This document shows, piece by piece, positions 1 to 11,143 of a stretch of 64,000 nt of DNA. The notes under the pieces were generated by a model. That model made no database searches, was not told where the DNA came from, and saw only the letters and a list, made by a program, of their open reading frames with translations. A program made the position numbers and the translations under genes. The stretch is from Gordius sp. MW1 (lineage: Eukaryota > Nematomorpha > Gordioida > Gordea > Gordiidae), in assembly GCA_964036665.1 (NCBI GenBank), contig OZ038526.1:17670001-17734000 (forward strand), read 5' to 3'. The stretch's first letter is position 1, and every line of letters begins with the position of its first letter.

Positions 1-850
1 TAACTATGCTGCAAAATTAATCCTGGGTCACATTCGATTTTTTAATTTGGTTTTCTAATAATTTTTTTTAGGTTATAATTATAAAGTATCTGGAATCAAT
101 GGTAGTGGATAATGGATTGCTGTATAAACTTTAAACCATTTTCAAAGTTGTCTATTTGAAAAATCTACATCTAAAAATGAAATAACTATTATGGTCTACA
201 ATTAAATAATTTTGCTATTTAGATTATGAATTCTAAAATATATTATAGAAATATTTGTTCCAACGGTGTTCTTTATGACTAATTGCTCAAAAAAATCATG
301 CCTTATCTTGCATGACTTTGTATTTTCTTCATAATATAAAAAAGTTAAAATAATTTTGATTTATTTGATTAAGAGTTCAAAGGTCAAAAAACTATCGTTA
401 AGCCATCTCCATTTTGACATAAACAAATGAATTGCATATATTATTTATACAAGTAATTAGAATATTTGGGCCGGTGTAGAATATAAAAATGTTAATTAAT
501 GAACAAGATCCGCATCATTTAGAAAATCGTTAAATTTCCATTTTCAGTGCAAAAATGAGCCATTAAAAACGGTCCCATCCCATGGAAAAACATTTACCAC
601 AAAGGAGTCTGCCATTCGAAACAAAAAAGCCAATGCATTAATTTTATTAAAATTATTTATATTTTTGATTCTATGCACAAATTTGAAATATTGAAAATTG
701 ACTCCGAAAACAACGCTTTAAAGCTTCTCGCAAGGTTTACAATTTAAATTATTAAAATTATTTTTGTTTTTTGCTACGGCCCCAAGTCAATGTGTACAAA
801 GTGGAGGGTTGGTGTTGGATTGAAAACCGGTTGTAAAAACCCCTTTAAAA
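1..850. other. AT-rich stretch without recognisable gene
   Basis: No reading frame here resembles a protein I know. The sequence is AT-rich and has no clear terminal repeats. A short word, gggccggtgtag near position 471, recurs beside the inverted hAT pair near 50,361 and may mark an end of an unidentified repeat. Confidence 0.5.
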
Positions 851-865
851 TCAAGATAGTTTCAG

Positions 866-2070
866 TAAAGTTTTCCAAAAGAAAGTTAAGGCGTCCTCTA
901 CAAACGACGTACACTGCATCTCCCGTCCTTGCAATGTGAAAAACACACTAGGGTTACAGCATGATTCACATTGAAGGCGGTTAAGGAATTTGGTTTTGTA
1001 TAGAAAGCGAGTAGCACTTTGAAGAAAAGAGGCCGAGGTGGCACAAATGCTAAAAAGAAGAAACACACATTGCCTGCCTACAAGATGGGAGATGGAATGG
1101 AACTAATGCTCGGGAGTTAGTAAAGGAAAACAAATTAATTTACAATAAGTCACCCAATCTAAACGAGGTTTGTTTCGATCTAAGCGAATCGTCCAAGGAC
1201 AAGTTGGTGGAAGTCAAGAGTTATTCAGACAGGTGGGTATAGATTTCAGATCAAAGAGGCCCCTTAGTTGTTATGTGCGCCTATGCTCCTAAATTTGGTA
1301 TATATGGAATTAGACAAGGACATATTATGATTTATTGGAAAAGAGGAAAGAAAAGGCAATTTTTAGGCGAGCTTAACGCCCACGTAGGAAATGATCTCGG
1401 ATATTGATGAAAATATGGAGGCTATGGGCATAGGCGGAATAATAAAGAAGGGGGAAACTTGTCCAAGTATCCCATGCCGTATGCATTGCATACGACATGT
1501 CAATCGCTAACACGTATTTTAAAAAACGCGAACATAAAATTGTGGCCTATAGAAGGTGAAAGCAATTTAACGTCGAAAAATGTATGAAAGATTCAAGATT
1601 ACGAAGCAATACAGTGGGAATGAATCTCCAGACAACATCGTTCACTTGTAATGGATCTTTAAAGAAAGGCATTTCCGGAAAGAAGAAACGTTTATGAACT
1701 TTGAATTAGATACTAAATACTAAAGAATATGTCAACGAAATAAAAATACCATAAGAAACCTTCCACACTCTAGGGTCCCAGGAAGTTAGAACAAAGCTTA
1801 GATGACAATTGGGAGACGCTAACCGTGTACATTAAGGGAACGGCAATTCAGTTTAGGATAGATCAAAACAGGCAAAGTTTTGAATGGGGAACTATAGTGG
1901 CGGGATCAATTCGTTAGTGGTAACGAAAGAAAGGGTTTTGGCATCAATGATCTAAAAAGTCGGAGGTTTATCAAGAGTATAAAGAGGCAAAGTGAGCCGC
2001 GAAGAGGGCCGTTGCGATAGCGAAGAATGCTGCTTACTCTAAGAATACAAACAACCTAGATCATAGAGGG
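866..2070 (+). pseudogene. Decayed RTE-like LINE copy (5' part, endonuclease)
   Basis: This is a non-LTR retrotransposon remnant. Its first 150 bases resemble the 5' region of the better preserved copy starting near 3,410. Broken frames downstream contain an apurinic/apyrimidinic endonuclease signature: CAYAP near 1,278 and GELNAHVG near 1,368, matching SAYAP and GADLNGHVG in the other copy. Multiple stops and frameshifts rule out function. No reverse transcriptase can be read with confidence before the match fades around 2,070. The family assignment rests on motif recall. Confidence 0.6.
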
Positions 2071-2282
2071 GACGACAAGCTTATGTACAAATTGACTGTA
2101 TGGTCTTATTTAAATGTATTATCTTTATTAAATGTATACTCTTTATTCGTATAATGAAGTTACTTACGTATAAATATAATTCCGGAATATTAAAAAAGGT
2201 ACAACGATAAGTTAAAATATAAGTGTATGAATGTGAGAGAGTGTAAGCGGATACGTGTGTGGGAACAATAATAATAATAAAC

Positions 2283-2304
2283 AACGAGAGAGAGAGAGAG
2301 AGCG
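2283..2304. repeat. (GA)n microsatellite
   Basis: A run of about eleven GA dinucleotides with one interruption. The CT-rich reading frames on the opposite strand are by-products of this repeat and the surrounding low-complexity sequence. Confidence 0.8.
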
Positions 2305-2510
2305 AGACAACGACCGCGTAAGATACAAAGGGGTGGGGAGAAAGGAGGTACAGGACATTGACCAAGATAAAGGTTAAGATATTCAAAAGCGAAAAGGGTC
2401 AAACGTTATTCCTGAGGTGATGAAATGATAAAAAGAATATTTTATGTTATAGATATTTCAAAGACAAAGATTTCCTTCTCCAAATTGAGCCAAACAACAA
2501 TATGGTCGAA

Positions 2511-2695
2511 CATGGGCGTAGCTTGTTTTAAATTAGGAGGGGGGCGAAACGTTTAAAGGTTCTATTAAGGAGGGGCAAAACATATATATTTTTTTTAATT
2601 TTTAAGGGTTTTTGCATTAATTTTTTTTTCGTCATCTATGGGGGTGGCCACCCCCCCCCCCCTTTGCCCACTTCCCCCCCCTGGCTTCGTCCATG
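2511..2695. mobile_element. MITE of the CATGGGCGTAGCC family, copy 1
   Basis: The element starts catgggcgtagc and ends with the inverted form, ctggcttcgtccatg. Inside are G-runs and C-runs facing each other. It is flanked by near-identical 8-bp direct repeats, tggtcgaa (2503-2510) and tggttgaa (2696-2703). An 8-bp target duplication points to the hAT superfamily. At least five more copies lie in this window. Confidence 0.75.
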
Positions 2696-2790
2696 TGGTT
2701 GAACTCTTTTAGGAGGATGAAGTTAAAACACAAAGGATGAAGATGCAAAAAGGAAAAGTTAATGGTCCTGATTAAATTTCTATTGGTCAG

Positions 2791-3117
2791 ATGCCGAGAA
2801 GATGGAGTTATTGCCATTTCTCTAACAAGATTGATATAAGAGCTAGCCTAATCAATGGGAAACAAACACGATTATACCTTTTTTCAAAAGGAGACCCTCA
2901 GGAGTGTGGAAATAACAGAGTTATTAAGCTAACATGTCACTCTTCAAAACTCATGGAAAGGAACTTAGTGACAAGGTTGAAAAATGAGGTAGATGTATGG
3001 GTTAACCAATTCGGATTTGTGGCCTACAAATTTACAATCACCGAGCCAGAAATATCTGTAGTGGTGGTTGAGCTTGTGTACTCTCGTGATCCAAGAAGCT
3101 ATACCTTTGGTAGCTAA
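2791..3117 (+). pseudogene. LINE reverse transcriptase fragment
   Basis: A 108-residue open frame that is not a complete gene. Residues 30-75 match the part of RTE-type reverse transcriptases just before the catalytic palm: KGDPQECGNNRVIKL, then TCHSSKLMERN and NQFGFVA (family form: KGDxxxCxNYRGIKLxxHxxKxxE, then NQFGFxPGRST). The GRST stretch that should follow is replaced by unrelated sequence. It differs from the LINE copies on either side, so it probably comes from another family. Confidence 0.6.
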
Positions 3118-3776
3118 ACACAAATTTTTATGTTTGTTACTGGTGGGGTCACCCTATTGGCAAGGTTCTTGGTGAAGGGTCAGACTAAAATTCCTGGGCT
3201 CTTTGAGGGAATCCTAATGAAAGGGAAGTGCTAGATTAAGCATCAATACGAGTGGTCTAAAGAAAAGTTTAATTCACTAAAATGACGGCATCATAAAGAA
3301 TAATAGGTAGTCAAGCGCGCAAATCTAACATAGTTCCGTCAAGCTTGGAAGGCCGAAATATCAATCCTCCCTCATTCCATATAAACCAAAATATATACTA
3401 CAACAAAGAAGCAGCATGAAAACCAAGCTAGGGCGTCCCCCTTAAGCGACGCGCGCATGCTTCGCCTGTAATGTGTGAAATAAACGAAGGCTACCGCTTT
3501 CTCAACAAACGGAAGCGGTTAAAGACATTAGTTTGCGTAGGATAAAGTTTGGGTCATAAAATATTGGTATGACTAGCAAGCAGAGAATTGGCAGACGTTC
3601 TAAGGAGGAGAACTCGATAACGCTTGTATACAAGAGACCAAATGGAAGGGCCAAAAAGCAAAATACATAGGTGACGGATACAAATTATATTTTTACGGTA
3701 TAGAAACTCATCGGAATGGCGTCGGCATAGCTATCGGAAGAATTTCAGCAAACTGTCGTCGACGTTAAAAGAATCA

Positions 3777-4196
3777 ATGACAATGGAGATACAGCTTTGT
3801 TATAAATCTACTACGATAAACGTTATATCAGCATACGCCCCTCAAAGTGGATGCTCTGAGGCGGAAAAAGAGTGTTTTTGGAAGGAGTTTGAAGATTTTC
3901 TATCCCAATTTGGTAAAGTGGGACTAATAATTATCGGAGCGGACCTCAATGGACACGTGGGCAAATCAAGAGAAGGATTTGAAAGAAATCACGGTGGTCG
4001 GGGTTACGGCCTTAGAAATAAAGGAGGTACGAAAATTCTAGAAATTGCTCATGCTTTTGACCTAGCAATAGGAAATACCTTCTTCAAAAAGAGACCAGGA
4101 ACTGATTATAGCGTAAAAGAGCGGCAGCCGTACCACTCAGATAGATTTCTTTCTAGTCAACAGAGCGCACTTAAAATATGTTCAATGTTAAGGTAA
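3777..4196 (+). pseudogene. LINE endonuclease domain segment
   Basis: This 139-residue open segment holds the middle of the endonuclease: VISAYAPQSG, then IIGADLNGHVG, where the Asp and Asn of the DLN motif are catalytic in this family. The C-terminal SDH-type motif should follow near the end but reads as YHSDRFLSSQQ, possibly decayed. The upstream third of the domain is in another frame, so this is a piece of a broken ORF. Confidence 0.7.
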
Positions 4197-5196
4197 TACC
4201 GAGTGAAATATTGGCCTGTCAACACAAGCTGTTGGTGATGGACTTTATATTAAAGGGCAAAAGATACAAAGAGTATAGGCTACTATACAATGGAGGAAAC
4301 TAAAGGATAATATTCAACATTTTCAGGAACAAGTAATTAAACATGCTGAATTTAAGGAAATACTTCATGTGAGAAACAATAGAATGGTATAGCTGCCACA
4401 ATGCGAAAAGCAGGACGACAAATACTAGGTGAAAGCAAGCCCACTAAAGGAATTCTCACGGAGTGGTGGTGGAATGAAGAAGTGCAAAAAGGTATCAAGG
4501 AAAAGAAGAGATAGTACAAAGTTTGGTATAAAAACAAGGATAAATGATAAGCAAGCTTACCAAGTAGCTAAATCGGTTAAAAAATTCGTAGCAAAAGCAA
4601 AAAGCAAGGTGTACGACGATATAAATGTAAAACTAAACTCAAAGGAAAGAGAAAGATTGATCTACAAAATCGCAAAGTCAAGGGCCCGAAATTCTAAAGA
4701 TTACTTAGAATGCCGGCTAATCAAGGGTCAAAAGGGAGAAATACAAACACACGACAGCCATATACTACAAAGATGGTACGACTATTATAGCGATTTATCA
4801 ATTAAAAAGGGGCCTGTAGGTGAAGACATTAAACAGGAAAATACAATAGGAGAATTAAACACAGCGGACTGGATCACGAACGGAAGTCAAAGTTGCTATG
4901 GGTAAACTAAAGTCGGGAACTTGGACCAGACAATATACCAATAGAAGGTTTTAAAGCGTTAGGCAATACTGGTGCACAATTCCTCGCCAACCTTTTCAAC
5001 AATATCTTGAAAACGGGTAGAATGCCTAACGAGTGGAGGGATAGCTACATGATCCCGATATACAAGATGTAAGCATTCAGGATTGCAACAACTACAGAGG
5101 GATAAGCTTATTAGTCACACTTTCAAGGTGTGGGAAAAAGTGATCGAAAAACGGCTTCGGAGTTTGGTTTAAATTCGAGATAACCAATTCGGATTC

Positions 5197-5655
5197 ATGC
5201 CGGAGAGGTCTACAGCAGACGCTCTAAACAGTGTTAGAAGATTAATGGAACGGTTTAAAGAAAGGGAAGAGGATTTGCACATGTGTTTCAGCGATCTAGA
5301 AAAAGCGTTCGATAAAGTTCCTCGTACTTTAGTGTGGAAATGCCTTAAAGAAAACAATGTGACAGAATTATACGTCAGAGCAATAAAAGATATGTACAAG
5401 GAACACAGAACGTACGTTAGAACAACGGTGGGGACTACAAAGGGCTTTGCCATTCACACTGGAGTCCATCAAGGTTCAGCTCTTAGCGCCTTCCTATTTA
5501 TAATGATAATGGATATTTTTACCAAGGATTTGGGCGAGGAAGCTCCTTGGGCAATGATCTTTGCAGACAATATAATCCTCTGTGCCAAAAGTGAACAAGA
5601 ATTAGCTTTTACTGTAAATAGATGGGTAAATGCAATAGAAGAAAGTGGTCTATAA
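5197..5655 (+). pseudogene. LINE reverse transcriptase core, mutated active site
   Basis: This segment carries the reverse transcriptase palm: FMPERSTADA at the start, CFSDLEKAFDKVPR (catalytic Asp in the DLEKAFD motif), GVHQGSALS, then FADN where the family has FADD. The second Asp of the active-site pair is thus Asn. The adjacent tandem copy at about 5,666-5,843 still reads FADD. It stops in the duplicated region. Confidence 0.8.
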
Positions 5656-5843
5656 ATCGAAAGAAATCAGCTCTTAGTCCCTTCCTATTTATAATGATAA
5701 TGGATTTACCAAGGATTTGGGCGAGGAAGCTCCTTGGGCAATGATCTTTGCAGACGATATAAACCTCTGTGCCAAAAGTGAACAAGAATTGGCTAATACT
5801 GTAAATAGATGGGTAAATGTAATAGAAGAAAGTCTTTAAATCG
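5466..5843 (+). repeat. Tandem duplication inside the LINE reverse transcriptase
   Basis: About 180 bases starting tcagctcttagc are repeated directly: first copy about 5,477-5,665, second about 5,668-5,851. The copies differ at scattered sites, and the second lacks a few bases after atggat. The second copy keeps the FADD motif that the first has lost. Confidence 0.8.
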
Positions 5844-5896
5844 AAAGACAGAATATCGGACGAAAACCAGCTAAGTGCATCCCTTACTTTAGGCGA

Positions 5897-6444
5897 TTGG
5901 TTACAAGCGTGGATTCCTTCAAATATTTAGGATCAACACTTCAATCGGATGGTGGAATGGATAAAGAAATTCAAGCAAGGATAAATTCCGGATGGCTCAA
6001 GTGGAGGGACTTGACAGGCCTTCTGTGTGACAAAAACATGCCGAGAAGACTAAAAGGCGCACTGTATAAATCCATCATACAGCCAACAGTCCTGTATACC
6101 TCGGAATCATGAGCTATACTTAGAGGGTTGGCATTACTAAGAAATTTAATTGGGTGAGAAGAGCAGCGTCTTGCGGCCATGGAGATGAGAATGCTAAGGT
6201 GCTAGGAGTAAGCAAAAAGGAACATAGGCAAAATGAAGAAATAAGAAGAATTTTGGGTATTATATCTATTACGATAAAGCTCCTAACAAATAGACTAAGA
6301 TGGTATGGCTATGTCGAAAGAAGGGACGATAGTTACGTTGGAAAGAGAATCGAGATGATAAATTTCGCAGGAAAACGAAGGAGAGGAAGACCTAAGCTTA
6401 CCTGGATCCATAAAATACGGCACAATATGAAATCCACAAGATAA
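5897..6444 (+). pseudogene. LINE reverse transcriptase C-terminal part
   Basis: Two open segments in different frames make up the end of the polyprotein. The first holds SFKYLGSTLQSDGGMDKEI and INSGWLKWR, the thumb region seen in RTE-like elements. The second holds RLRWYGYVERRDD and GKRRRGRPKLTW, the conserved basic tail. The frame changes near 6,115. Confidence 0.8.
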
Positions 6445-6839
6445 AGAAAGATCTATGTAAACATAGAAACAAATGGAAACGAACTGAAAGGACTGACCAC
6501 CAGCCTAGGTGACAAACAGTCATAGAAAGAAGAAGAAGACTAACAATAGACTTGCGAACAGCTAATAATTAGTAAATAACGGTGTAGGCCCAAGGCATAT
6601 ATTATCAAATTAGACGTTATTCCATTTACTGAATAATTAAATAATAAACTTAGATATGGATGGTTAATCCTTTAATGTTCTCATTAATCTTTCTATCATA
6701 AATTTTCAATTTACCACTGCACAAGTGAGCATATTAAAAAATCCTTACAAAATGGCGGCTGCTCAATAAGTTATGCATAAAACAGCTGTTCGTCAGTTTA
6801 TGGTTCTATTAATCTATATCCACAATCTTTCGATCTTCG

Positions 6840-7348
6840 CTCTAATACAGATCGAAATAGAAGAAACCTGCATATGCTCTTTCACTTGGAGAAGGTTTAT
6901 GATAAAGTATGGTGGTACCTGAGAAAACAAAGCATAAAATGTTTATAAAGCCTCAAATTGGTGCGTTAGAACTACAGTTGAGGACTCTAAACATTTTTGA
7001 GTTAAAATTAGATTTATCAAAGATCTGCTCTAAATTTCTTTTATTCAAGGTAATTAAAAGCACGATGACGAGAGACCTTCAAACGTCATTTTCATTTATT
7101 CGGAGAGACGAAGGAGAAAGTATTTAAAGAAGCCGATAAGTCAAAGCTCTTAACTGGATATTATACAGGTCAACAATCAAAAGAGTATACATGAAGATGA
7201 ACGGAGCCACCCCCTCGCTGAGTGACCATCTAATATCCAAAAGAATACAGGTATGCTATATTTCGGTTGGATGCTACATCAAGAGGGAGGCTTCGCAAGG
7301 GAAGTGATTGCACGAATTCATAAACATGCTTAAATGACGAAATATCCG
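6840..7348 (+). pseudogene. Short LINE reverse transcriptase remnant
   Basis: Around 6,880-6,930 one frame reads LEKVYDKVWWYLRKQSIK, resembling the catalytic DLEKAYDKVPR motif of LINE reverse transcriptases with the first Asp changed. The rest is too decayed to follow. The hAT element at 7,357 appears to have inserted into this remnant, since weakly LINE-like sequence continues at 10,156-10,440. Confidence 0.4.
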
Positions 7349-7694
7349 GATACAGTTAGTGATGCGGAAAAACCGAGAAAAATCTCGGTCTCGTCTCGGT
7401 CTCGTCTCGTCTCGAAAAACAGAGACGAGACGAGACGAGAATTTGAAAAATTGAGTCGAGATCGAGACGAGAATTTTTATCTCAAGACGAGACGAGACGA
7501 GATTTTATCAGCGAGATCTCGGCTTTAATTTTTATTTTTAACTATTGAGATTTAATTTAGTTAATTAAGAATTTTATTTTATGAGATTTACATTTAGGAT
7601 CTTAATTGCAAGTTAATATGATTTTGAAACTTTTGTTAACTTCGCGCAAATTTCTAATTTATAATATAATCTTATGCAATAGACAACATAGTAT

Positions 7695-8433
7695 TAGAGG
7701 TGTGCACGGATCAATCCGATCCGACATCCGATCCGATCCGTCAACTCGGATTCGGACGGATCGGATCAACATTTTAATTTTGGAAGTCGGATCGGATCGG
7801 ATCAACATTTTATTTTAGTCGGATAGGATCGGATTTTCAAATTTAAAATAAACAATAATAATTAAATTAATAATTTTTAGTATACCTTTTCATAATTATC
7901 TTTGCATTCTTTTTTTAATTTACCATTTTTGATGGGCAATACCACCTCTCACCTTATATTTTCCTAGCGTTTTTCCCTAGCTAGACTTTCTTGTTTGGCG
8001 AGAAAGGAGCTAGTGTCAATGATAAACTAGCATCTCCCGTTTCCTTTTTAGCACACGCATTTCTTTCTATCTCAACTCAACTCAACTTCGAAAATTATCA
8101 ATCACAATCTCCCCTTTCCTTAAAGCAGACGCGTAGCTCCTTTCCCCGAACAGAAAATTTAGATTTTTTATTATTTTTATATGATGATATGGAATTAGTC
8201 AAATAAAATTTTTTATTTACTTCAGGTCTATTAAAATTGCTATAACTTATTTTTATGTATTTTAAATTTAATCATCAATAAAAAGTTCTGTTCGTAAAAT
8301 TTTAATTTAAAAATTTCGGATCGGATCGGATCGGATTTAGATTTTAAAAAACTCGGATCGGATCGGATGGATATAAAATTTTTCAAAAACCCCTCGGATC
8401 GGATCAGAAAAATTTGATCCGTGCACACCTCTA
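7695..8433. mobile_element. Nested non-autonomous hAT with CGGAT subterminal repeats
   Basis: Perfect 18-bp inverted ends, tagaggtgtgcacggatc and its complement, are flanked by an exact 8-bp duplication, catagtat (7687-7694 and 8434-8441). Dense ggatcggatcgg words fill about 100 bases at each end. The inside has no transposase, so it needs help in trans. It sits within the older element 7,357-10,147. Confidence 0.9.
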
Positions 8434-8829
8434 CATAGTATTAGTGGCCCTTAGGGTATATGAACATTTAATTATGTATTTATTACTTAATTGTATAGCA
8501 TTTTTATATAATATAAAAAATTGTAGACCTATAATGAGTTTATGCTCAACAAGTTCATCCCAAGGATGAATCAAATAAAATGGGGAAGTGTAAATTGTGC
8601 TTTAAAGCAGTAAGACCGTTAGCAATACTCCAGGTCTTCAACGACTTCTTAAACGTTACCATCATAAGGATTATTATAACCTTTACCCTACTCAAGTTAA
8701 TACGGAATTAAACTTCCCAAAAACCTTTTTTCAGCCAATCTAGATGCTTTAGAAAATCTAAGCATTTAACAGCTATTATATATCAAACATATTCTTTAAA
8801 AATAACTAAATAATTGTATGTATTATATA

Positions 8830-9185
8830 ATTAGTTGATCAAAAAATATAGTTATCCTACTTTAGCAGCAATGGCTAGAGATTTTCTGAGCACTCCGGCG
8901 ACCGCGGTGTCTGCCGAAAGATTGCTTACGATGGCGTCTCTGACTATTCGAAAACATCCTAATAGATTAACTCATAAACATGAGCGTAGCCAGGGGGGCA
9001 GGGAGAGGCGGCTGCCCCCCCCCTCTAAATCCAAAAGTTTGTTAAAATTTATTAAAATTATGGCTTAAATTTCAAAAATGATCATTTTGCCTCTCCCTAA
9101 ATCATTATTGCCCCCCCCTCTAATCCCAATGGTGGCTACGCCCATGCTCATGGATCTGTCAGGAGCTTGCTATGCCTAAACTCAT
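8830..9185 (+). pseudogene. hAT transposase C-terminal (dimerisation) fragment, split by a MITE
   Basis: The frame reads SYPTLAAMARDFLSTPATAV then SAERLLTMASLTIRKHPNRL, a clear match to the hAT dimerisation domain (family form: FPxLAxxARDxLxxPxTSVxSERxFSxAGxxIxxxRNRL). The frame is interrupted at 8,979 by a 168-bp MITE. Just after it, at about 9,146-9,190, the frame resumes with SVRSLLCLNSW, the usual end of the domain. The rest of the transposase, including the catalytic core, is lost. Confidence 0.8.
8979..9146. mobile_element. MITE of the CATGGGCGTAGCC family, copy 2
   Basis: It starts catgagcgtagccagg and ends ggctacgcccatg. The flanks are ctcataaa on the left and ctcatgga on the right, a partly decayed 8-bp duplication. 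It interrupts the hAT transposase fragment in frame-readable fashion, so it inserted later. Confidence 0.8.
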
Positions 9186-9272
9186 GGTACACCTCAACAA
9201 TTTTCAACCCATTACATTCATAACATTTTATGTCAAAATGTAGGCTTGGCAGCTTTATCAATAAATAAAAAT

Positions 9273-9441
9273 AGTGGCCCGTCAACTTGCCGAAAACCAT
9301 CTCGCCGAATTTAATGTCCCCCGGTTAAAAAAGGTCCCCCATTTTGTGATTGGTTGAATGGGGGACGATTTTAAATTAGGGGACCTTTTTTAATTAAGGG
9401 ACATTAAATTCGGCGAGATGCTTTTCGGCGAGTTGGGCACC
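9273..9441. mobile_element. Palindromic MITE, inserted in the hAT element
   Basis: The two halves are inverted copies: left contains ctcgccgaatttaatgtccc, right contains gggacattaaattcggcgag. The flanking direct repeat is aataaaaat (9264-9272 and 9442-9450). The whole element can fold into a long hairpin. No coding content. Confidence 0.75.
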
Positions 9442-10801
9442 AATAAAAATTATGAACATAAGCTTTTTAGTACGTAATTATTTTATGCGAAAATTAATAA
9501 TAAATGGATTAAGTTAATACTTTGTTATGTATAATCCGATGTCACACTATAATAAAATTGTTTAAATTTTATAGTTAACAACTTTAAATTATATATGTGC
9601 AATTAACGTAAGATATCAAAACTTTTATGTTCATCCAACAATAATGCTTATTTTATTGTATTTGCAATGTTCAGATAATTACTTGTTACAAATAAGGATA
9701 ATATTTTTAAAAGTTTACTCTCGCATTTTTGTCATTATTTTAACGTTATTATATAATTTCAATAAATTCAATGTTAAAATATGATGATATTATTTAACTT
9801 TATCCTTTTAATAACCTTCCAGGATATAAAAGTTATTAATTAGCCACTTTATACCTTCGAGTTAAGTAGTATATAACATTTATATTAAAAGGCTTCCTAC
9901 CTTAAGTTACTCGACTAGCTTGTATTTTGTGGTTTGAGAAAAAATTGGTTCCATTTTGACCAATTTGTATCTTATAAAATAATTTATAAGTCCAGAAAAA
10001 AATATAAATGGTATAATTATTTTTAAAAGTCGAGAGATCGAGATTTTTCTAGACCGAGACGAGACGAGATCGAGATTCTAATAATCGCTCCCGAGACGAG
10101 ACGAGATTTTGCTTTCGAGACCGAGACGAGACGAGATCGCAACACTAGATACAGTGGAGCTTGGAATATACTAAGCTTGACCAAATGACGAAAGAATGCC
10201 TCGGAGCCAAATGTCGGACTTGATGAGCAAAGGTGGTATGATCATTACTACGAAAAGTATTGGACATGGACGTACAGGGGAAGAGATGAATATGGACCAC
10301 GTGATGTGGAAAGGGCAATTAGACAAAGTTATAAAAATATTAAGATAAATCAGGACATGGTCTATATTCCATCAAGATTAGAGAAACTTAAAGAAGCATA
10401 CCCCACGACAGTGGGACATAATCTATATTAAAGAATAAGAAGGAAAGTTTTATTTTTGAATACTTTGAGAAATATTAAAAACCTATTGATTATCTGTACT
10501 TAAATAATCTTACGATATGTAATTACGAGAGCTAATATCCTACTGCATTTAAATAATTTTCTAAGCTTATATATAATTCTCCCGTTTTTCCTTTAATTAC
10601 TATAAGAATTTGGGAATTATTACTTTTGATGATAATACTTATAAACAAAGTATCAAGACAATTCAAAAAATTGGACGCATTAAAAGTGCAAAAGAAGTTG
10701 AATTGAGAATGTCCCAGCATAAAAAATTAGTCTATGTTTTTAAAATAATTTTAAAAATAACTAGTATAAAGTCCAAATTATGCATATATTTTGGTATCAT
10801 T

Positions 10802-10990
10802 TGTAGCGACATAAACATTGAAAATGTAGCAAGTCGACGAAACACATATGTTTTTATCTTCCCCCAATTTCATCGGTTCATAGTATTAACATTTCGAATC
10901 ATTTTTACATCGGTTCATATTATTAACATTTCGAATCATTTTTATTTTGGGTTATAAATAAAGCTAAAGTAGAGAACATATTTCTCTACA
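10802..10990 (+). repeat. Left LTR of the Gypsy element
   Basis: It begins tgtagcgacataaac and ends catatttctctaca, sharing both ends with the right LTR. Its middle differs: a short stretch (catcggttcata...atcattttta) is present twice in tandem, where the right LTR has different sequence. Confidence 0.9.
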
Positions 10991-11040
10991 AATGGTGACC
11001 CCGTGTTTTCGGGGGAGCTGATTTTTTTTCTCCCTCCCCC

Positions 11041-11135
11041 TTAAAAATTCATATTCTCCTAAATTAAAAATTCATATTCTCCTAAATTAAAAATTCATAT
11101 TCTCCTAAATAATAAATTCATATTCTCCTAAATAA
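11041..11135. repeat. Short tandem repeat before gag
   Basis: About four copies of a 23-25-bp unit containing attcatattctcctaaat occupy the untranslated leader between the primer-binding site and gag. Confidence 0.85.
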
Positions 11136-11143
11136 AATACCAC

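Larger units (their letters stand above)
3410..6545 (+). mobile_element. RTE-like LINE, near full length but broken
   Basis: This non-LTR retrotransposon reads through, in order, an endonuclease (LADVLRRRTR, ETKWKGQKAKYIGDGYKLYF, then ETHRNGVGIAIG), a linker, a reverse transcriptase and a C-terminal tail. It ends in an A/G-rich tail (gaagaagaag near 6,527), typical of the clade. Frames shift several times and stops interrupt them, so it is dead. The reverse transcriptase carries an internal tandem duplication, listed separately. Open segments are 3777-4196, 4429-4905, 5197-5655, 5897-6112 and 6154-6444. Confidence 0.8.
7357..10147 (+). mobile_element. Decayed hAT transposon with GAGAC subterminal repeats
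   Basis: The ends are imperfect inverted repeats, tagtgatgcgg on the left and cgcaacacta on the right. They are flanked by an exact 8-bp direct repeat, gatacagt (7349-7356 and 10148-10155), the target duplication length of hAT elements. Both ends are packed with cgagacgagac-type words (about 7,375-7,525 and 10,031-10,142). The middle holds a hAT transposase C-terminus around 8,830-9,185. Three other elements have inserted into it: 7,695-8,433, 8,979-9,146 and 9,273-9,441. Confidence 0.85.

Noticed and set aside
2081..2402. Two overlapping - strand frames of 101 and 70 residues with Ser/Leu runs
   Set aside because: They run through a (GA)n microsatellite and AT-rich DNA; the Leu/Ser runs come from the repeat, and no family is recognisable.
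10156..10440. Open stretch with RWYDHYYEKYW as a separate gene
   Set aside because: It is short, broken and vaguely like the linker of RTE-type LINEs; it is most likely the far side of the LINE remnant split by the hAT element.
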